A stretch of DNA of 64,000 bases from Mucilaginibacter robiniae (GCF_012849215.1 NZ_CP051682.1:2852001-2916000), one strand, 5' to 3'; shown: positions 9,773-18,286, numbered from the stretch's first letter. Program-made: numbers and translations. Notes: generated by a model not told the origin, from the letters alone.

Positions 9773-9790
9773 TTCTGGAACAGGCGTTTC
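9773..9790 (-). promoter_or_regulatory. Candidate TetR operator, copy 3 (tetR promoter)
   Basis: Read on the minus strand this is GAAACGCCTGTTCCAGAA, matching GAAnnGnnTGTTCCAGAA of the two SDR-promoter copies. It lies 32 bases upstream of the TetR start codon, where binding would block transcription of the regulator itself. Confidence 0.55.
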
Positions 9791-9828
9791 ATAATAAAGT
9801 CATTTTACAGGAGCAAAGCTACATGATA

Positions 9829-10182
9829 TTAGCTCGCTTCAATATCCATACTGACAATGAGGTTGTTGATGAAAGAATATACGTGCTTTGTTGTTCCGTC
9901 AAATACGATATTGCCATCTAAGTCTTTTACAAGTTGATCAACCAGAACTTCAACTTTCCCGTCTGGACGTTCCGTAATAGATCTTGGCTCAACCTTAGGG
10001 TTTATCTCACTCCATTGTCTTGTCCAATATGCTCTTACCGCATCATAACCGATTACATAACCTCCTTCAAAAGCTTTTGGCCAATGTACATGAGCATCCA
10101 TAACCGAGAATACGCTGTCAATATCTCTATTATTAAATCCGCTGTAAGCCTTTTTGATCATAGGCCAGTATTGTGATTCCAT
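9829..10182 (-). CDS. SnoaL/NTF2-like protein
   Basis: A 117-residue protein with the cone-shaped NTF2/SnoaL pattern: helical start (YWPMIKKAYSGFNNRDIDSVFSVM), then VHWPKAFEGGYVIGYDAVRAYWTRQW and strands ending KHVYSFINNLI. Members are small polyketide-cyclase-like enzymes, isomerases or binding proteins; no catalytic residues can be assigned. It lies upstream of the TetR gene on the same strand with a gap of 87 bases containing an operator copy, so it probably has its own transcript. Confidence 0.75.
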   Translation of the reverse strand: MESQYWPMIKKAYSGFNNRDIDSVFSVMDAHVHWPKAFEGGYVIGYDAVRAYWTRQWSEINPKVEPRSITERPDGKVEVLVDQLVKDLDGNIVFDGTTKHVYSFINNLIVSMDIEAS

Positions 10183-10334
10183 AAGAAGTTATCTAATTCA
10201 ATGCAGTAAATGTAACGTATTTATTGATTTGAAGAATTTCGTTAAAGGTGTAATAACACATCAACATTTATAAAATATAGAGCATCACTCAAGAACTTTG
10301 ATGCTATGGTGGTCAGGCTTGCCTAATGATAAGA

Positions 10335-11825
10335 TTATCTGGTTGTAAGTGCTTGTATCCGGTTAGCCGCATGCTTATTTTGCGGATCCAGTGCCAACGA
10401 CTTCTTATAATTAACAAGTGCTTCTGTGTGGCTATCCACAACTTCCAGCATTTCTGCCAAGCTATCATACGCGTTTGCGCTTTGCGGATATAATGAAACA
10501 GTCAGTTTGAAGATAGCTAATGCTGCTGGTAAATTCTTTTGAGCCAAAAGCTGATAACCCCAGCCGTTAAGTTCGTTTTCGTTCAGGTTAAAAGAAGGAT
10601 CATTCTTTCTTAATCGTGCTGCTACTGTTATAGCCTGATCAAAGCCCTGTTTCAATAACGCAACTCTTAATTCTTTTAAGTTTTTAGGCAAGCCAAAACC
10701 ATTAGCTTCATGCATTTCAGGGATGTAATAACCCGCAATCTCGTCGATAAACTGGTCTGGGTTGCCTTGCAGTAAATTGGTCAGCACAATAATGGAAAGA
10801 TCATCTTTTAAATATACAAACAGGGCTGATCTGCCACCTCCCACGGGGCCTACTGCAGGGTGTTCCTCACGGGTTATGGTTGGCCAGCCAAGTGCATAGC
10901 CGTTCGTTAACCGATTGAAGCCGCCAATTTTACCATTGTTAAGAATAGCCGGTGCCCATAGCTTATCCAGGCTGGATGGCTGCTTGAGCAGCTTTCCGCT
11001 TTTTAATGCAATTATCCAGTTAGCCAAATCAGTGGCGGTAGATTGGATACCTGCTGCCGTTCTGAAAAATACAGGGAATTGCATATAAGCCTGACCCGGT
11101 GTACTGTTTCGCACAAAGTGGTCGCCTACCTGCTTGGTTAGGGTGTAAGCGCCTGCATAGTTAGGTATTACATCATAAGAATCGCCAAAGCGGGTTAGCT
11201 TCATGTCTGCTACTTTAAACTGCCGTTCTTCAATAAAACGGGTAAAATGCATACCACTCAGTTTAATAATAATTTGCCCTAGCAGCACATAACCCGTTTG
11301 GTTGTAACGAAACTTTTCACCGGGTTTAAATTCTATAGGCAGCGCTTTTACTTTTTGCATGGCTTCCTGCTCATCGTTATGGCCTATTACTTGTTCTTCA
11401 GCATCTATCAAATCTGGTAGGCCCGAGGTATGAGTGAGTACCTGTTGCAGGGTAATATTTTTCCAGGTATCAGGCAGGCTATCCAGGTAGCGGGATAGTG
11501 GGTCTGTAACTTTCAATTTCTGCTCTTCTGCTAATTGCATTACGGCAATGCCTACAAAAGCCTTGGTGATAGAGTTAACAGAAAATATGGTCTGGTGGGT
11601 TGCTTTGATATTATATTCCAGGTTAGCTGTGCCAAAGGTGGTATCCTTAACAATTTTACCTCCACGCACCACAGCTAACTGTAAAGCTGGAATATGGCGC
11701 TGCTGCATTTTTGCTTTTACAAAAGCATCTATACTATCAGAAGTGGAAAGTTGTTGCGCTTTAGCAGAGGTAGCCAATAGGCCAAGTTGAACAAGCAATA
11801 GCAGCGTAAAAGTTTTAAGTTTCAT
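10335..11825 (-). CDS. Serine hydrolase (beta-lactamase/class C fold) with C-terminal TPRs
   Basis: An exported protein of 496 residues with a signal peptide (1-23, ending AKAQ). The beta-lactamase-related domain carries S85-I-T-K88 as the catalytic SxxK. The second motif is Y174-N-Q where Y-x-N is usual, and the third region reads VGGGRSALF in place of H/K-T-G. TPR-like helices fill about 400-490 (AIFKLTVSLYPQSANAYDSLAEML). Such proteins are usually esterases or peptidases acting on D-amino-acid peptides or esters rather than true beta-lactamases. Flanked by single genes; regulation unclear. Confidence 0.85.
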   Translation of the reverse strand: MKLKTFTLLLLVQLGLLATSAKAQQLSTSDSIDAFVKAKMQQRHIPALQLAVVRGGKIVKDTTFGTANLEYNIKATHQTIFSVNSITKAFVGIAVMQLAEEQKLKVTDPLSRYLDSLPDTWKNITLQQVLTHTSGLPDLIDAEEQVIGHNDEQEAMQKVKALPIEFKPGEKFRYNQTGYVLLGQIIIKLSGMHFTRFIEERQFKVADMKLTRFGDSYDVIPNYAGAYTLTKQVGDHFVRNSTPGQAYMQFPVFFRTAAGIQSTATDLANWIIALKSGKLLKQPSSLDKLWAPAILNNGKIGGFNRLTNGYALGWPTITREEHPAVGPVGGGRSALFVYLKDDLSIIVLTNLLQGNPDQFIDEIAGYYIPEMHEANGFGLPKNLKELRVALLKQGFDQAITVAARLRKNDPSFNLNENELNGWGYQLLAQKNLPAALAIFKLTVSLYPQSANAYDSLAEMLEVVDSHTEALVNYKKSLALDPQNKHAANRIQALTTR

Positions 11826-12011
11826 GAAATAATAAATGATGGATAGGACGTGAGACGCTACATGATATACCGTGGTTACACGTACTCATGATTTTATCAT
11901 CTATTGTATTGAGTAGCCTTATAGTAGGGTTTCTTTTATTACACTAAATTTAACAGATGTGTGTTTTCTGGCTTCATCATTGCAGGATAACCATGTTTAA
12001 TAGCTGCTTTT

Positions 12012-13577
12012 GTGAAAGAACTTAAACCAGCGGGTACTTACTTATCTGTATTAACCATTTTATTGGGTGTATGCGGGCTTGCCGGCTGGTTGCTGGATTT
12101 GCCGGTACTGTATGGGTTTTTGTCCAAAAGTGCGTCTATGAAGTTTAACACGGCTTTAGTTACCTTACTGTTGGGGGTAGCCACGCTTTGTTATCAGTTA
12201 GGTTACAAACAAAGTTCGCGGATATTAGGTTCAATCGTTCTCCTGTTTAGCCTGTCAATCTTATCAGGATATGTTTTTTCCATCGACCTGAATATTGACC
12301 AATGGGTAGTAGGAGACCAATTCACCAATACGCAGCAGGCGCCTCCGGGAAGAATGTCGGCTTTTACGGCAACTTGCTTTTTACTGGTAAGCTTTGGTAT
12401 GGAACTATTTGCTTCCAAAAAACCATCGGCAGCGCAAAGCATACTTACGCTTTGCTTTTTACTGGTATATAGCGCATCAATAGGTTTGCTACTTAATATT
12501 AGCGGTTTGTTTCAGTTTGGCCAGTATTCGGCTATTGCTTTTCCAACAACTTTAGGATTACTGAGTGCTACTTTAGGCTTGCTGTACACCAGTAAATATC
12601 AAGGCTGGCTTAGCGAAGCCTTTTCCAGGCATTCAGCATCTGTTCCCGTACGCTTTGCGGTTTTGTATTTCCTGATCTTATTGCCCATTATTATAGCCGG
12701 GTTTATATGGATACTTAAGCACACCACAGTTACTCCTGAGTATGCTATGGTGGTACTGATGCTGGGAGCTGCCGTTTTAACCTTGCCCTGGGCCTTTCTG
12801 ATATTGAGAAAACTAAACAGGTCGGATGACCGACTGCATAGTTTGATTGAAGAGTTGCAAAAAAGTCGTAAAAAACTGAATGAAAAAAACCAGGAACTCA
12901 CTTTTGTTAATCAGGAACTTGATAGCTTGCTCCATATTGTTAGCCATGACCTCCGGACACCGTTGATGAGCCTAGAGGGTTCTCTTGAGTTGTTGCACCG
13001 TCGCCTTGAAAACAAGGTTGAAGATAAAGACAGGCAGCTATTCACCATTCCGGGTAAATCCATTAAAAGGCTAAGGAATACAATTGAACATTTGGGCCAG
13101 ATTATTAAATCGCAAAAGTTAAATGCCGAGGGCGCTGAAGAGGTTGATTTGTGTGCTTTGGTGGATGATATCCGTGCAGAACTGTCGGAAACACTGCAAA
13201 GTACCGGAGGTCGCATTACAACTCAAGTTGATGATTGCCAAATATTTTACAAGCGAGTTCATTTAAGAAGTATTCTGCAGAATTTAATTACCAATGCTAT
13301 AAAGTTCAGGCACCCCGACCGGGCACCTATTGTGCATATACAGGCAAGCCCCACAAAAGATGGTGTGCAAATTGCCATAACGGATAATGGACTAGGCATA
13401 CCTCAGAAAGATTTACCAGACCTGTTCCACAAATACCGTCGTTTTCATCAGCATGTAGAAGGTACCGGGGTAGGGTTGTACCTGGTTCAACAATTGATTG
13501 GTATTAAAGGCGGAACTATAGAGGTGAAAAGCCAGGAAGGTGCAGGTACTACCTTTACGCTTTTCTTGCCTGTTTAG
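12012..13577 (+). CDS. Multi-pass membrane sensor histidine kinase
   Basis: A 521-residue kinase that starts at GTG 12012. The N-terminal half holds about eight hydrophobic segments (residues 10-270) with no known sensor domain, then a coiled coil, the HisKA domain with H312 in IVSHDLRTPL, and a HATPase domain (N box LITNAIKFRHPD, G1 DNGLGIP, G2 GTGVGLYL). No receiver domain and no adjacent response regulator, so it is an orphan kinase whose partner lies elsewhere. It is transcribed away from the serine hydrolase gene across a 186-base gap. Confidence 0.9.
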   Translation: MKELKPAGTYLSVLTILLGVCGLAGWLLDLPVLYGFLSKSASMKFNTALVTLLLGVATLCYQLGYKQSSRILGSIVLLFSLSILSGYVFSIDLNIDQWVVGDQFTNTQQAPPGRMSAFTATCFLLVSFGMELFASKKPSAAQSILTLCFLLVYSASIGLLLNISGLFQFGQYSAIAFPTTLGLLSATLGLLYTSKYQGWLSEAFSRHSASVPVRFAVLYFLILLPIIIAGFIWILKHTTVTPEYAMVVLMLGAAVLTLPWAFLILRKLNRSDDRLHSLIEELQKSRKKLNEKNQELTFVNQELDSLLHIVSHDLRTPLMSLEGSLELLHRRLENKVEDKDRQLFTIPGKSIKRLRNTIEHLGQIIKSQKLNAEGAEEVDLCALVDDIRAELSETLQSTGGRITTQVDDCQIFYKRVHLRSILQNLITNAIKFRHPDRAPIVHIQASPTKDGVQIAITDNGLGIPQKDLPDLFHKYRRFHQHVEGTGVGLYLVQQLIGIKGGTIEVKSQEGAGTTFTLFLPV

Positions 13578-13658
13578 CGAACGCTTTTATTCCTCTTTCA
13601 TTAACTTCTTACTATTATGAAATGGCTCTTTGTCCGCGTTGTAATACCAATTGCTGTA

Positions 13659-15164
13659 CTAGCCTTTTTGCAATAGGGAAGAGATCATGAGTTCCAGCGT
13701 ACGATGGTTACTGTTGTCAATCCTGAAATCTTTGAAAATGATTTTTCCGTCTTGATCTATCAGGAAGTTTTCAGGTTCACCTTGTACGCCATAGTTTTTA
13801 CGAGCAAATTCTGAGCTGCCCCGTAACGGGATAAATGAATAATTGCTATTTTTCAATAAAGGCAGTACGTAAGGGTCTTGTTCAGGATCTACATTAATGC
13901 CTACATACACTACATCTTTACCTTTAAATTTATTGATTACCGATTGAAAGTGCGGAAACTCGGCGCGGCAAGGGCTGCAGCCCGGAAACCAGAAGGTAAG
14001 CAATACAACTTTACCTTTCAGGTCATGTAAATTTAGCTTACCCTTACTGGTATAAAGATCTAGCTCAAATGGATAAGCCGAAACTGCTGTGTGATGTCTA
14101 ATGGTTTCAACATCCTTCAACATCTGCTTTTTGTTTTTGCCTAATGATTGGGCATAACCTGTTAGTGCTGTATAAAGTGGATAAGTAGGAAGTTTTGCAT
14201 ATTTTGTAGCCAGGCTATCGTAAGCCGCTTTAACATCTCCGGCTTTGGCTAGCAAATCAGCTTTTTTGAGTGCTACAAAGTCGTTGAGGTAATTAAATGA
14301 AGGCAGTTTAATTTGGTCTGCTTTGCTGGCAGCCTCTTTATAGCTTTGGCTTTGTTCTAGTTGATTAATCTGGATTAATGATTCAGCTAGCTGTTTTCTG
14401 ATTTGCCATTCCTTTTCCTCACCCATTTCGTTGCTGAGTGTCAGAGCTTTTTCGGGATTGGTTTGCAGGTACGCATCGGCTAACCCGATCATTCCGGATG
14501 ATGACCATCTGAATTTTTGTGGGGGATAGGTTTGGCGCAATTGCTCATAATCCTGAATCCTGTCATTAAGGCTGGTATCACGATCGGCTAACCAATACAA
14601 GGCTTGAGCACCTTGTTCACTTGCTGGGAACCGTTTTACAAAATCAAACACCTTTTGCCTGTAATCAGGATCGCCATTTTTTAAAGCAAATAAGTAGGAG
14701 GCTGCGTAAGTAGCATTTGCAGTGTCGGCTAACATGGCTTTTCTTAAATACGCTGTAGAGAGGTCATCTTGTCCCCACCTGCCTGCATCATTAGCAAGCA
14801 TAGACCATATGTCGGCATTTTGGGGTTCCAGTTCGGCGGCTTTGAGCAAAAACTCTTTTGCTTGTGGCATTTCGGCATTATGATAAAAGGTGCCGATGGC
14901 CAAAGGGAAGTTTACATTTTGTGGGTATTTCTTCATCCATATCCTATACTGCGCAATAAGAAGTGGATTGTTCAACCCCATTACGTAGATATAGTTTCTA
15001 TGGGCTTTTGCATCGTTAAAGTTTGATTCTAGTGTTGACCGAGCTGCTTTAATTTCACTTTCTGATGCAGGTCCCATTCGAACAGGTCTTTGAGCAAAGA
15101 CCTGCACGGCGGAACAAACGATAAGCAAAACTGCATATACTACAAGTTTCAAATTACTTTTCAT
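13659..15164 (-). CDS. TPR protein with C-terminal TlpA/ResA-type thioredoxin domain
   Basis: An exported 501-residue protein with a signal peptide (1-24). Residues 30-340 form TPR-like helical repeats; the C-terminal 140 residues are a TlpA-like thioredoxin domain with the redox motif C-S-P-C in FWFPGCSPCRAEF and the cis-Pro region QGEPENFLID. Such proteins reduce periplasmic disulfides or act as thiol peroxidase-like enzymes. A second TlpA-type gene is at 53037 but without TPRs. It is a single gene, convergent with the kinase at 12012. Confidence 0.87.
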   Translation of the reverse strand: MKSNLKLVVYAVLLIVCSAVQVFAQRPVRMGPASESEIKAARSTLESNFNDAKAHRNYIYVMGLNNPLLIAQYRIWMKKYPQNVNFPLAIGTFYHNAEMPQAKEFLLKAAELEPQNADIWSMLANDAGRWGQDDLSTAYLRKAMLADTANATYAASYLFALKNGDPDYRQKVFDFVKRFPASEQGAQALYWLADRDTSLNDRIQDYEQLRQTYPPQKFRWSSSGMIGLADAYLQTNPEKALTLSNEMGEEKEWQIRKQLAESLIQINQLEQSQSYKEAASKADQIKLPSFNYLNDFVALKKADLLAKAGDVKAAYDSLATKYAKLPTYPLYTALTGYAQSLGKNKKQMLKDVETIRHHTAVSAYPFELDLYTSKGKLNLHDLKGKVVLLTFWFPGCSPCRAEFPHFQSVINKFKGKDVVYVGINVDPEQDPYVLPLLKNSNYSFIPLRGSSEFARKNYGVQGEPENFLIDQDGKIIFKDFRIDNSNHRTLELMISSLLQKG

Positions 15165-15449
15165 CGTTATATAAGGTTAGATGGATTATAAGCACCAGTT
15201 AACACACAATGCTAATGTAATTATTTACAGGTGAATAAGTATTGTGCTTTAGTTAGATTTAACTTGTCTGACCTCATCATGAACAGTTGCGGTGAGCACA
15301 ATTACCTACTTTTAAGAATGTGTAGATGGTTGGCTAAAGCTTGCAAACTATTCATTCGGCGTTGTAAACCTTGGGCAATAGTTAAAAGATGAGGTGAAGA
15401 TTGATTTTGGCGCACGCGGAACACATGCGCCAAAACTATGCGGATAGCA

Positions 15450-15791
15450 TTATTTAGGTTGCAAAGCCTGACCTTCAAAAACAACGCCTAACCAGCCCTG
15501 AGCCATAAATTGCCGAATGTTCTGGTGGTCGGTTCCGGTAGGATGATTCAATACGGATTGGTAATGTTCTGCAAATAGTAACAAGGTATCTTCTGCGCTC
15601 AGGTTGTTGAGTTGCGCAAAAGCAAAAATCTTGGCACTGCCTTGGTTCTGGGTTGCTTCGTTGTATGCCTCGCCATTTTTAAATGCGGTAGGCTGGTGCT
15701 GATAGTAGGTCTCTATAAACTGAATTACGTCAGCAAACAACACGGAATGATTTTTTAAACCTGCCAGCAAAGTAGTTAATTGTTCTCTCAT
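15450..15791 (-). CDS. HopJ type III effector family protein
   Basis: A small cytosolic protein of 113 residues. It matches the HopJ family along its length: the FADVIQFIETYY helix, PTAFKNGEAYNEATQNQGSAKIFAF, and HPTGTDHQNIRQFMAQGWLGVVFEGQAL. The family name comes from a Pseudomonas effector, but homologues are widespread in bacteria that lack type III secretion, and none is visible here, so the role is unknown and probably unrelated to virulence. Confidence 0.85.
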   Translation of the reverse strand: MREQLTTLLAGLKNHSVLFADVIQFIETYYQHQPTAFKNGEAYNEATQNQGSAKIFAFAQLNNLSAEDTLLLFAEHYQSVLNHPTGTDHQNIRQFMAQGWLGVVFEGQALQPK

Positions 15792-15879
15792 GGTTTGGCA
15801 AAATTAGAAGGCACTTAATGATATTCTAAAAATTATTTAAAAAATATTTAAAGAATTTTCTTTATTAAAATAATAGTTG

Positions 15880-15887
15880 TATACTTG
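15880..15887 (+). promoter_or_regulatory. Candidate -7 promoter element ahead of the leader ORF and tRNA genes
   Basis: TATACTTG resembles the Bacteroidota -7 consensus TAnnTTTG in an A/T-rich region. It ends only 4 bases before the ATG at 15892, so the transcript would begin at or very near that codon. No good -33 TTTG is seen at the right spacing. Confidence 0.4.
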
Positions 15888-15891
15888 CAGC

Positions 15892-15944
15892 ATGAAAACA
15901 CAATTAATACAGATACAATTGCCGCAACTGATTTATCAGAGGTG
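15892..15944 (+). CDS. Short leader-like ORF upstream of tRNA genes
   Basis: A 17-codon ORF encoding MKTQLIQIQLPQLIYQR. Five of 17 codons are Gln (CAA/CAG), three are Ile (two are the rare AUA) and one is Pro (CCG): the amino acids carried by the three tRNAs encoded downstream. A hairpin with a T-run follows 38 bases after the stop. This is the architecture of a transcription-attenuation leader peptide. No Shine-Dalgarno sequence is seen, which is usual in Bacteroidota. It could also be a chance ORF. Confidence 0.35.
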
Positions 15945-15982
15945 AATGGGTATGTATTAAAATAACATAGCAAAATATTCAG

Positions 15983-16014
15983 AATCCTCTTAGATATACC
16001 TAAGGGGATTTTTT
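15983..16014 (+). terminator. Terminator/attenuator hairpin before the tRNA genes
   Basis: A 10-bp stem with one G-U pair (15983-15992 with 16001-16010), an 8-base loop and a T-run to 16014. It lies between the leader ORF and the first tRNA, so transcripts from upstream must read through it to make the tRNAs. Confidence 0.7.
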
Positions 16015-16031
16015 GTTTTCAGGGCATTTAC

Positions 16032-16105
16032 AGGGTAGTATATCAATTGGTTAGATTACCACATTTGGGATGTGGAGGCTTCCGGTTCGAATCCGGACTA
16101 CCCTA
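16032..16105 (+). tRNA. tRNA-Pro (anticodon UGG)
   Basis: 74 bases folding into a cloverleaf: acceptor AGGGTAG/CTACCCT, T8, D loop with GG, anticodon arm CCACA-TTTGGGA-TGTGG giving UGG, T arm TCCGG-TTCGAAT-CCGGA, discriminator A. CCA is not encoded. The first pair is A1-U72 instead of the C1-G72 usual in bacterial tRNA-Pro, and the D stem has a T-T mismatch at 10-25. These departures suggest a divergent or acquired tRNA. Confidence 0.85.
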
Positions 16106-16119
16106 CTGATTTATAGGTT

Positions 16120-16192
16120 AGAACGTTAGCTCAATGGTAAGAGCGGCACCCTTATACGGTGATGGTTGAAGGTTCAAGTCCTTTACGTTCTA
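16120..16192 (+). tRNA. tRNA-Ile (anticodon UAU)
   Basis: 73 bases: acceptor AGAACGT/ACGTTCT, T8-A9, D stem GCTC/GAGC with a GG loop, anticodon arm GCACC-CTTATAC-GGTGA (G-A mismatch at 27-43) giving UAU, T arm GAAGG-TTCAAGT-CCTTT, discriminator A. Most bacteria read AUA with a CAU tRNA modified to lysidine by TilS; a UAU tRNA-Ile is uncommon and would decode AUA without that modification. CCA is not encoded. It begins 14 bases after tRNA-Pro. Confidence 0.82.
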
Positions 16193-16198
16193 CAATAG

Positions 16199-16269
16199 TT
16201 TCCTGTGGTGCAACGGTAGCACGTCTGATTTTGGTTCAGAAGATCGTGGTTCGAATCCATGCAGGAAAA
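16199..16269 (+). tRNA. tRNA-Gln (anticodon UUG)
   Basis: 71 bases: acceptor TTTCCTG/CAGGAAA, D stem GTGC/GCAC, anticodon arm TCTGA-TTTTGGT-TCAGA giving UUG, T arm CGTGG-TTCGAAT-CCATG, discriminator A. U1-A72 is the usual first pair of bacterial tRNA-Gln. It begins only 6 bases after tRNA-Ile, so the three tRNAs are processed from one precursor. Confidence 0.88.
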
Positions 16270-16648
16270 CTGACATATTTTACTGATAAACTTGGTTGTT
16301 TATTTATTGGGATACTGCTAGTAGGTGGGTAAGGGATGTTACGTTTGGTAAAGAAATATCTTTACTTTCATTGTTGTGAATCAGATACGTCTATTTTGAC
16401 CTAGTGAAAATATTAGGAATTTATTTGCATGATATAGCAGAAATGTAGAATGTAAGCTGCGCAAGTAAGGGTTAAGATGGGGTAAAATTTAATAGTTGAA
16501 TAATGCTGATTATGAAAATCAATCCTTAGAAAGTTTACAAACCAAGATGATTAATCAGTAAAGCACTGAACCGATGGATGATATGCCCCTAAGACTAAGG
16601 TCTATAAAGCATATAACATGAGTAGTATGTTAGCCTTTAGACAAAAAA
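16270..16648. other. Non-coding stretch after the tRNA genes
   Basis: No convincing gene. A weak hairpin GTAAAGA-AATA-TCTTTAC at about 16348-16365 followed by a short T-run could end the tRNA transcript. The remainder is A/T-rich with no recognised motif. Confidence 0.4.
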
Positions 16649-18037
16649 TTAAGCACTTTGCTTCTCCGGATCATCCTGTAGCCAGCGTACCGACAAGGCG
16701 GCAATAAACAGGAATACGCCTGCCATCACTAAGGCATAAATAGGCTGATTGTTGAAAATGTGCTTTACCAATAAGCCACCTACAATCCCATTCAAAATTT
16801 GTGGAATGGTAATGGTAAAATTGAATATACCCATATAAACTCCAATTTTTTGAGGCGGTATGGAGTTCGATAGTATAGCATAAGGGATAGCCAAAGCACT
16901 GCCCCAAGCCAAACCGATGCCCACCATGGGTACAATAAGCAGATATTGATTTTTAATTAGAAATAAGGAGATCAGCCCTAAGCCGCCCATGATGAGGGAA
17001 AAGGAGTGTATCTTTTTCCGGCTGATTTTAGTAAGGATTTTAGGTAGCAGTAGCGCATAGATGGCCGAAACCGCATTGTAAACGCCAAACAGAATATCAA
17101 CCCAGTTAGCGGCATTGTTATAACCTTCGGATGAAGTATCGCCTGCCTTAATATGAAAAACATGTTCTGCCAAGGCAGGTGTGGTAAATACCCACATAGA
17201 AAAAAGCGCATACCAGGTGAAGAACTGTACCACAGCCAGCTGTTTCATGGTTGTAGGCATGTGCACCAGATTGGAAAAAACTTCGGCAATGGCGCTTTGA
17301 TTTTTATCTTCTTGATCGTCTTTGCTTTCTTCCTGTTTATCGGCCTGAAAGCTGGCTTGCTCCTCCGGAGAATACTCTTTTGTGGTAAATACCGTCCACA
17401 AAACGGTTGCCACCAATACTACGGCACCTGCCATAAAAGAGTATAATACGTTGGGGGGTACTGTGCCTTTAGGGGCTGTTTTCGCTACACCAAACCAAGC
17501 AGGTAAAACATAAGGCAATAGCGAGCCTATAATAGCCCCTACACCAATTAAGGCTGTTTGAACAGAAAAGCCTTGGTTGTGCTGTTCTTCCGGTAAGTCA
17601 TCCGCTATAAGTGCCCGAAAGGGTTCCATTGCTACGTTGAAGGAGGCATCCATAATCATGAGGGTGCCTGCACCCACAATAACCGGTGCTATAAGGGCCT
17701 TTAGCCAGGGAGCATGGGGCATAAAAAACAAAGCTAATGCAGACAGTAAAGCTCCGGTTAAAAAGTACGGTCGCCGGCGTCCCAACCGGGTCCAGGTGTT
17801 ATCACTATAATGCACAATAATAGGCTGAATAATCATGCCGGTTAAAGGAGCTGCTAACCAAAACCAGGTTAGTTTATCCACATCGGCACCAAAGGTTTGC
17901 AATATTCGGCTGGCATTACCGGTTTGCAGGGCAAAGCCCATTTGTATGCCCAAAAAGCCAATACTCATATTCAGTATCTGCCCAAAACTCATACTCGGCT
18001 TTTTAGCAGGTTCTTTTTCTGTATTGCTTTTGTTCAT
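16649..18037 (-). CDS. MFS transporter, SLC45/glycoside-cation symporter type
   Basis: A 462-residue permease with about 12 membrane segments. The loop after helix 2 reads RLGRRRPYFL, the pattern of sucrose and maltose carriers of the SLC45 and plant SUC group rather than generic MFS; a charged cytoplasmic loop with KQEESKDDQEDK lies at about 230-250. It probably imports a disaccharide or glucoside across the inner membrane by proton symport. It lies downstream of the SusCD pair on the same strand, but a perfect terminator separates them, so it is likely an independent transcript serving the same nutrient route. Confidence 0.82.
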   Translation of the reverse strand: MNKSNTEKEPAKKPSMSFGQILNMSIGFLGIQMGFALQTGNASRILQTFGADVDKLTWFWLAAPLTGMIIQPIIVHYSDNTWTRLGRRRPYFLTGALLSALALFFMPHAPWLKALIAPVIVGAGTLMIMDASFNVAMEPFRALIADDLPEEQHNQGFSVQTALIGVGAIIGSLLPYVLPAWFGVAKTAPKGTVPPNVLYSFMAGAVVLVATVLWTVFTTKEYSPEEQASFQADKQEESKDDQEDKNQSAIAEVFSNLVHMPTTMKQLAVVQFFTWYALFSMWVFTTPALAEHVFHIKAGDTSSEGYNNAANWVDILFGVYNAVSAIYALLLPKILTKISRKKIHSFSLIMGGLGLISLFLIKNQYLLIVPMVGIGLAWGSALAIPYAILSNSIPPQKIGVYMGIFNFTITIPQILNGIVGGLLVKHIFNNQPIYALVMAGVFLFIAALSVRWLQDDPEKQSA

Positions 18038-18222
18038 ACCAGTGGGGGTTAGTATGAGTTCAAGCAGTTAGTATATCTATTTGTTTGCTTATCTATTTAA
18101 ATTATTGCCTTTTATGAAATTTATAATTATTGAAAAATATTATCAGCAACAAACAATTACTTCATGAGCAAGCAGAAGTGTTTATTTGCTGATTCAAAAT
18201 GTTTTACAGCTTCAGTAAGCTA

Positions 18223-18268
18223 AAAAACCAAGAAAGCCCGGTAGTATAGCCGGGCTTTCTTGGTTTTT
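18223..18268. terminator. Bidirectional terminator between susD and the MFS gene
   Basis: A perfect 19-bp inverted repeat (18223-18241 with 18250-18268), loop of 8 bases, G/C-rich core CCCGG and A/T ends giving T-runs on both strands. On the minus strand it ends the SusCD transcript. Confidence 0.85.
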
Positions 18269-18286
18269 AATTTGAGCAGCAATCAA

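Noticed and set aside
15302..15484. 60-codon minus-strand ORF overlapping the end of the HopJ gene
   Set aside because: It overlaps the HopJ coding end in another frame and shows no conserved motif; more likely non-coding trailer.
15450..15791. HopJ protein as evidence of a type III secretion system
   Set aside because: No secretion genes are present and the family is common in bacteria without such systems.
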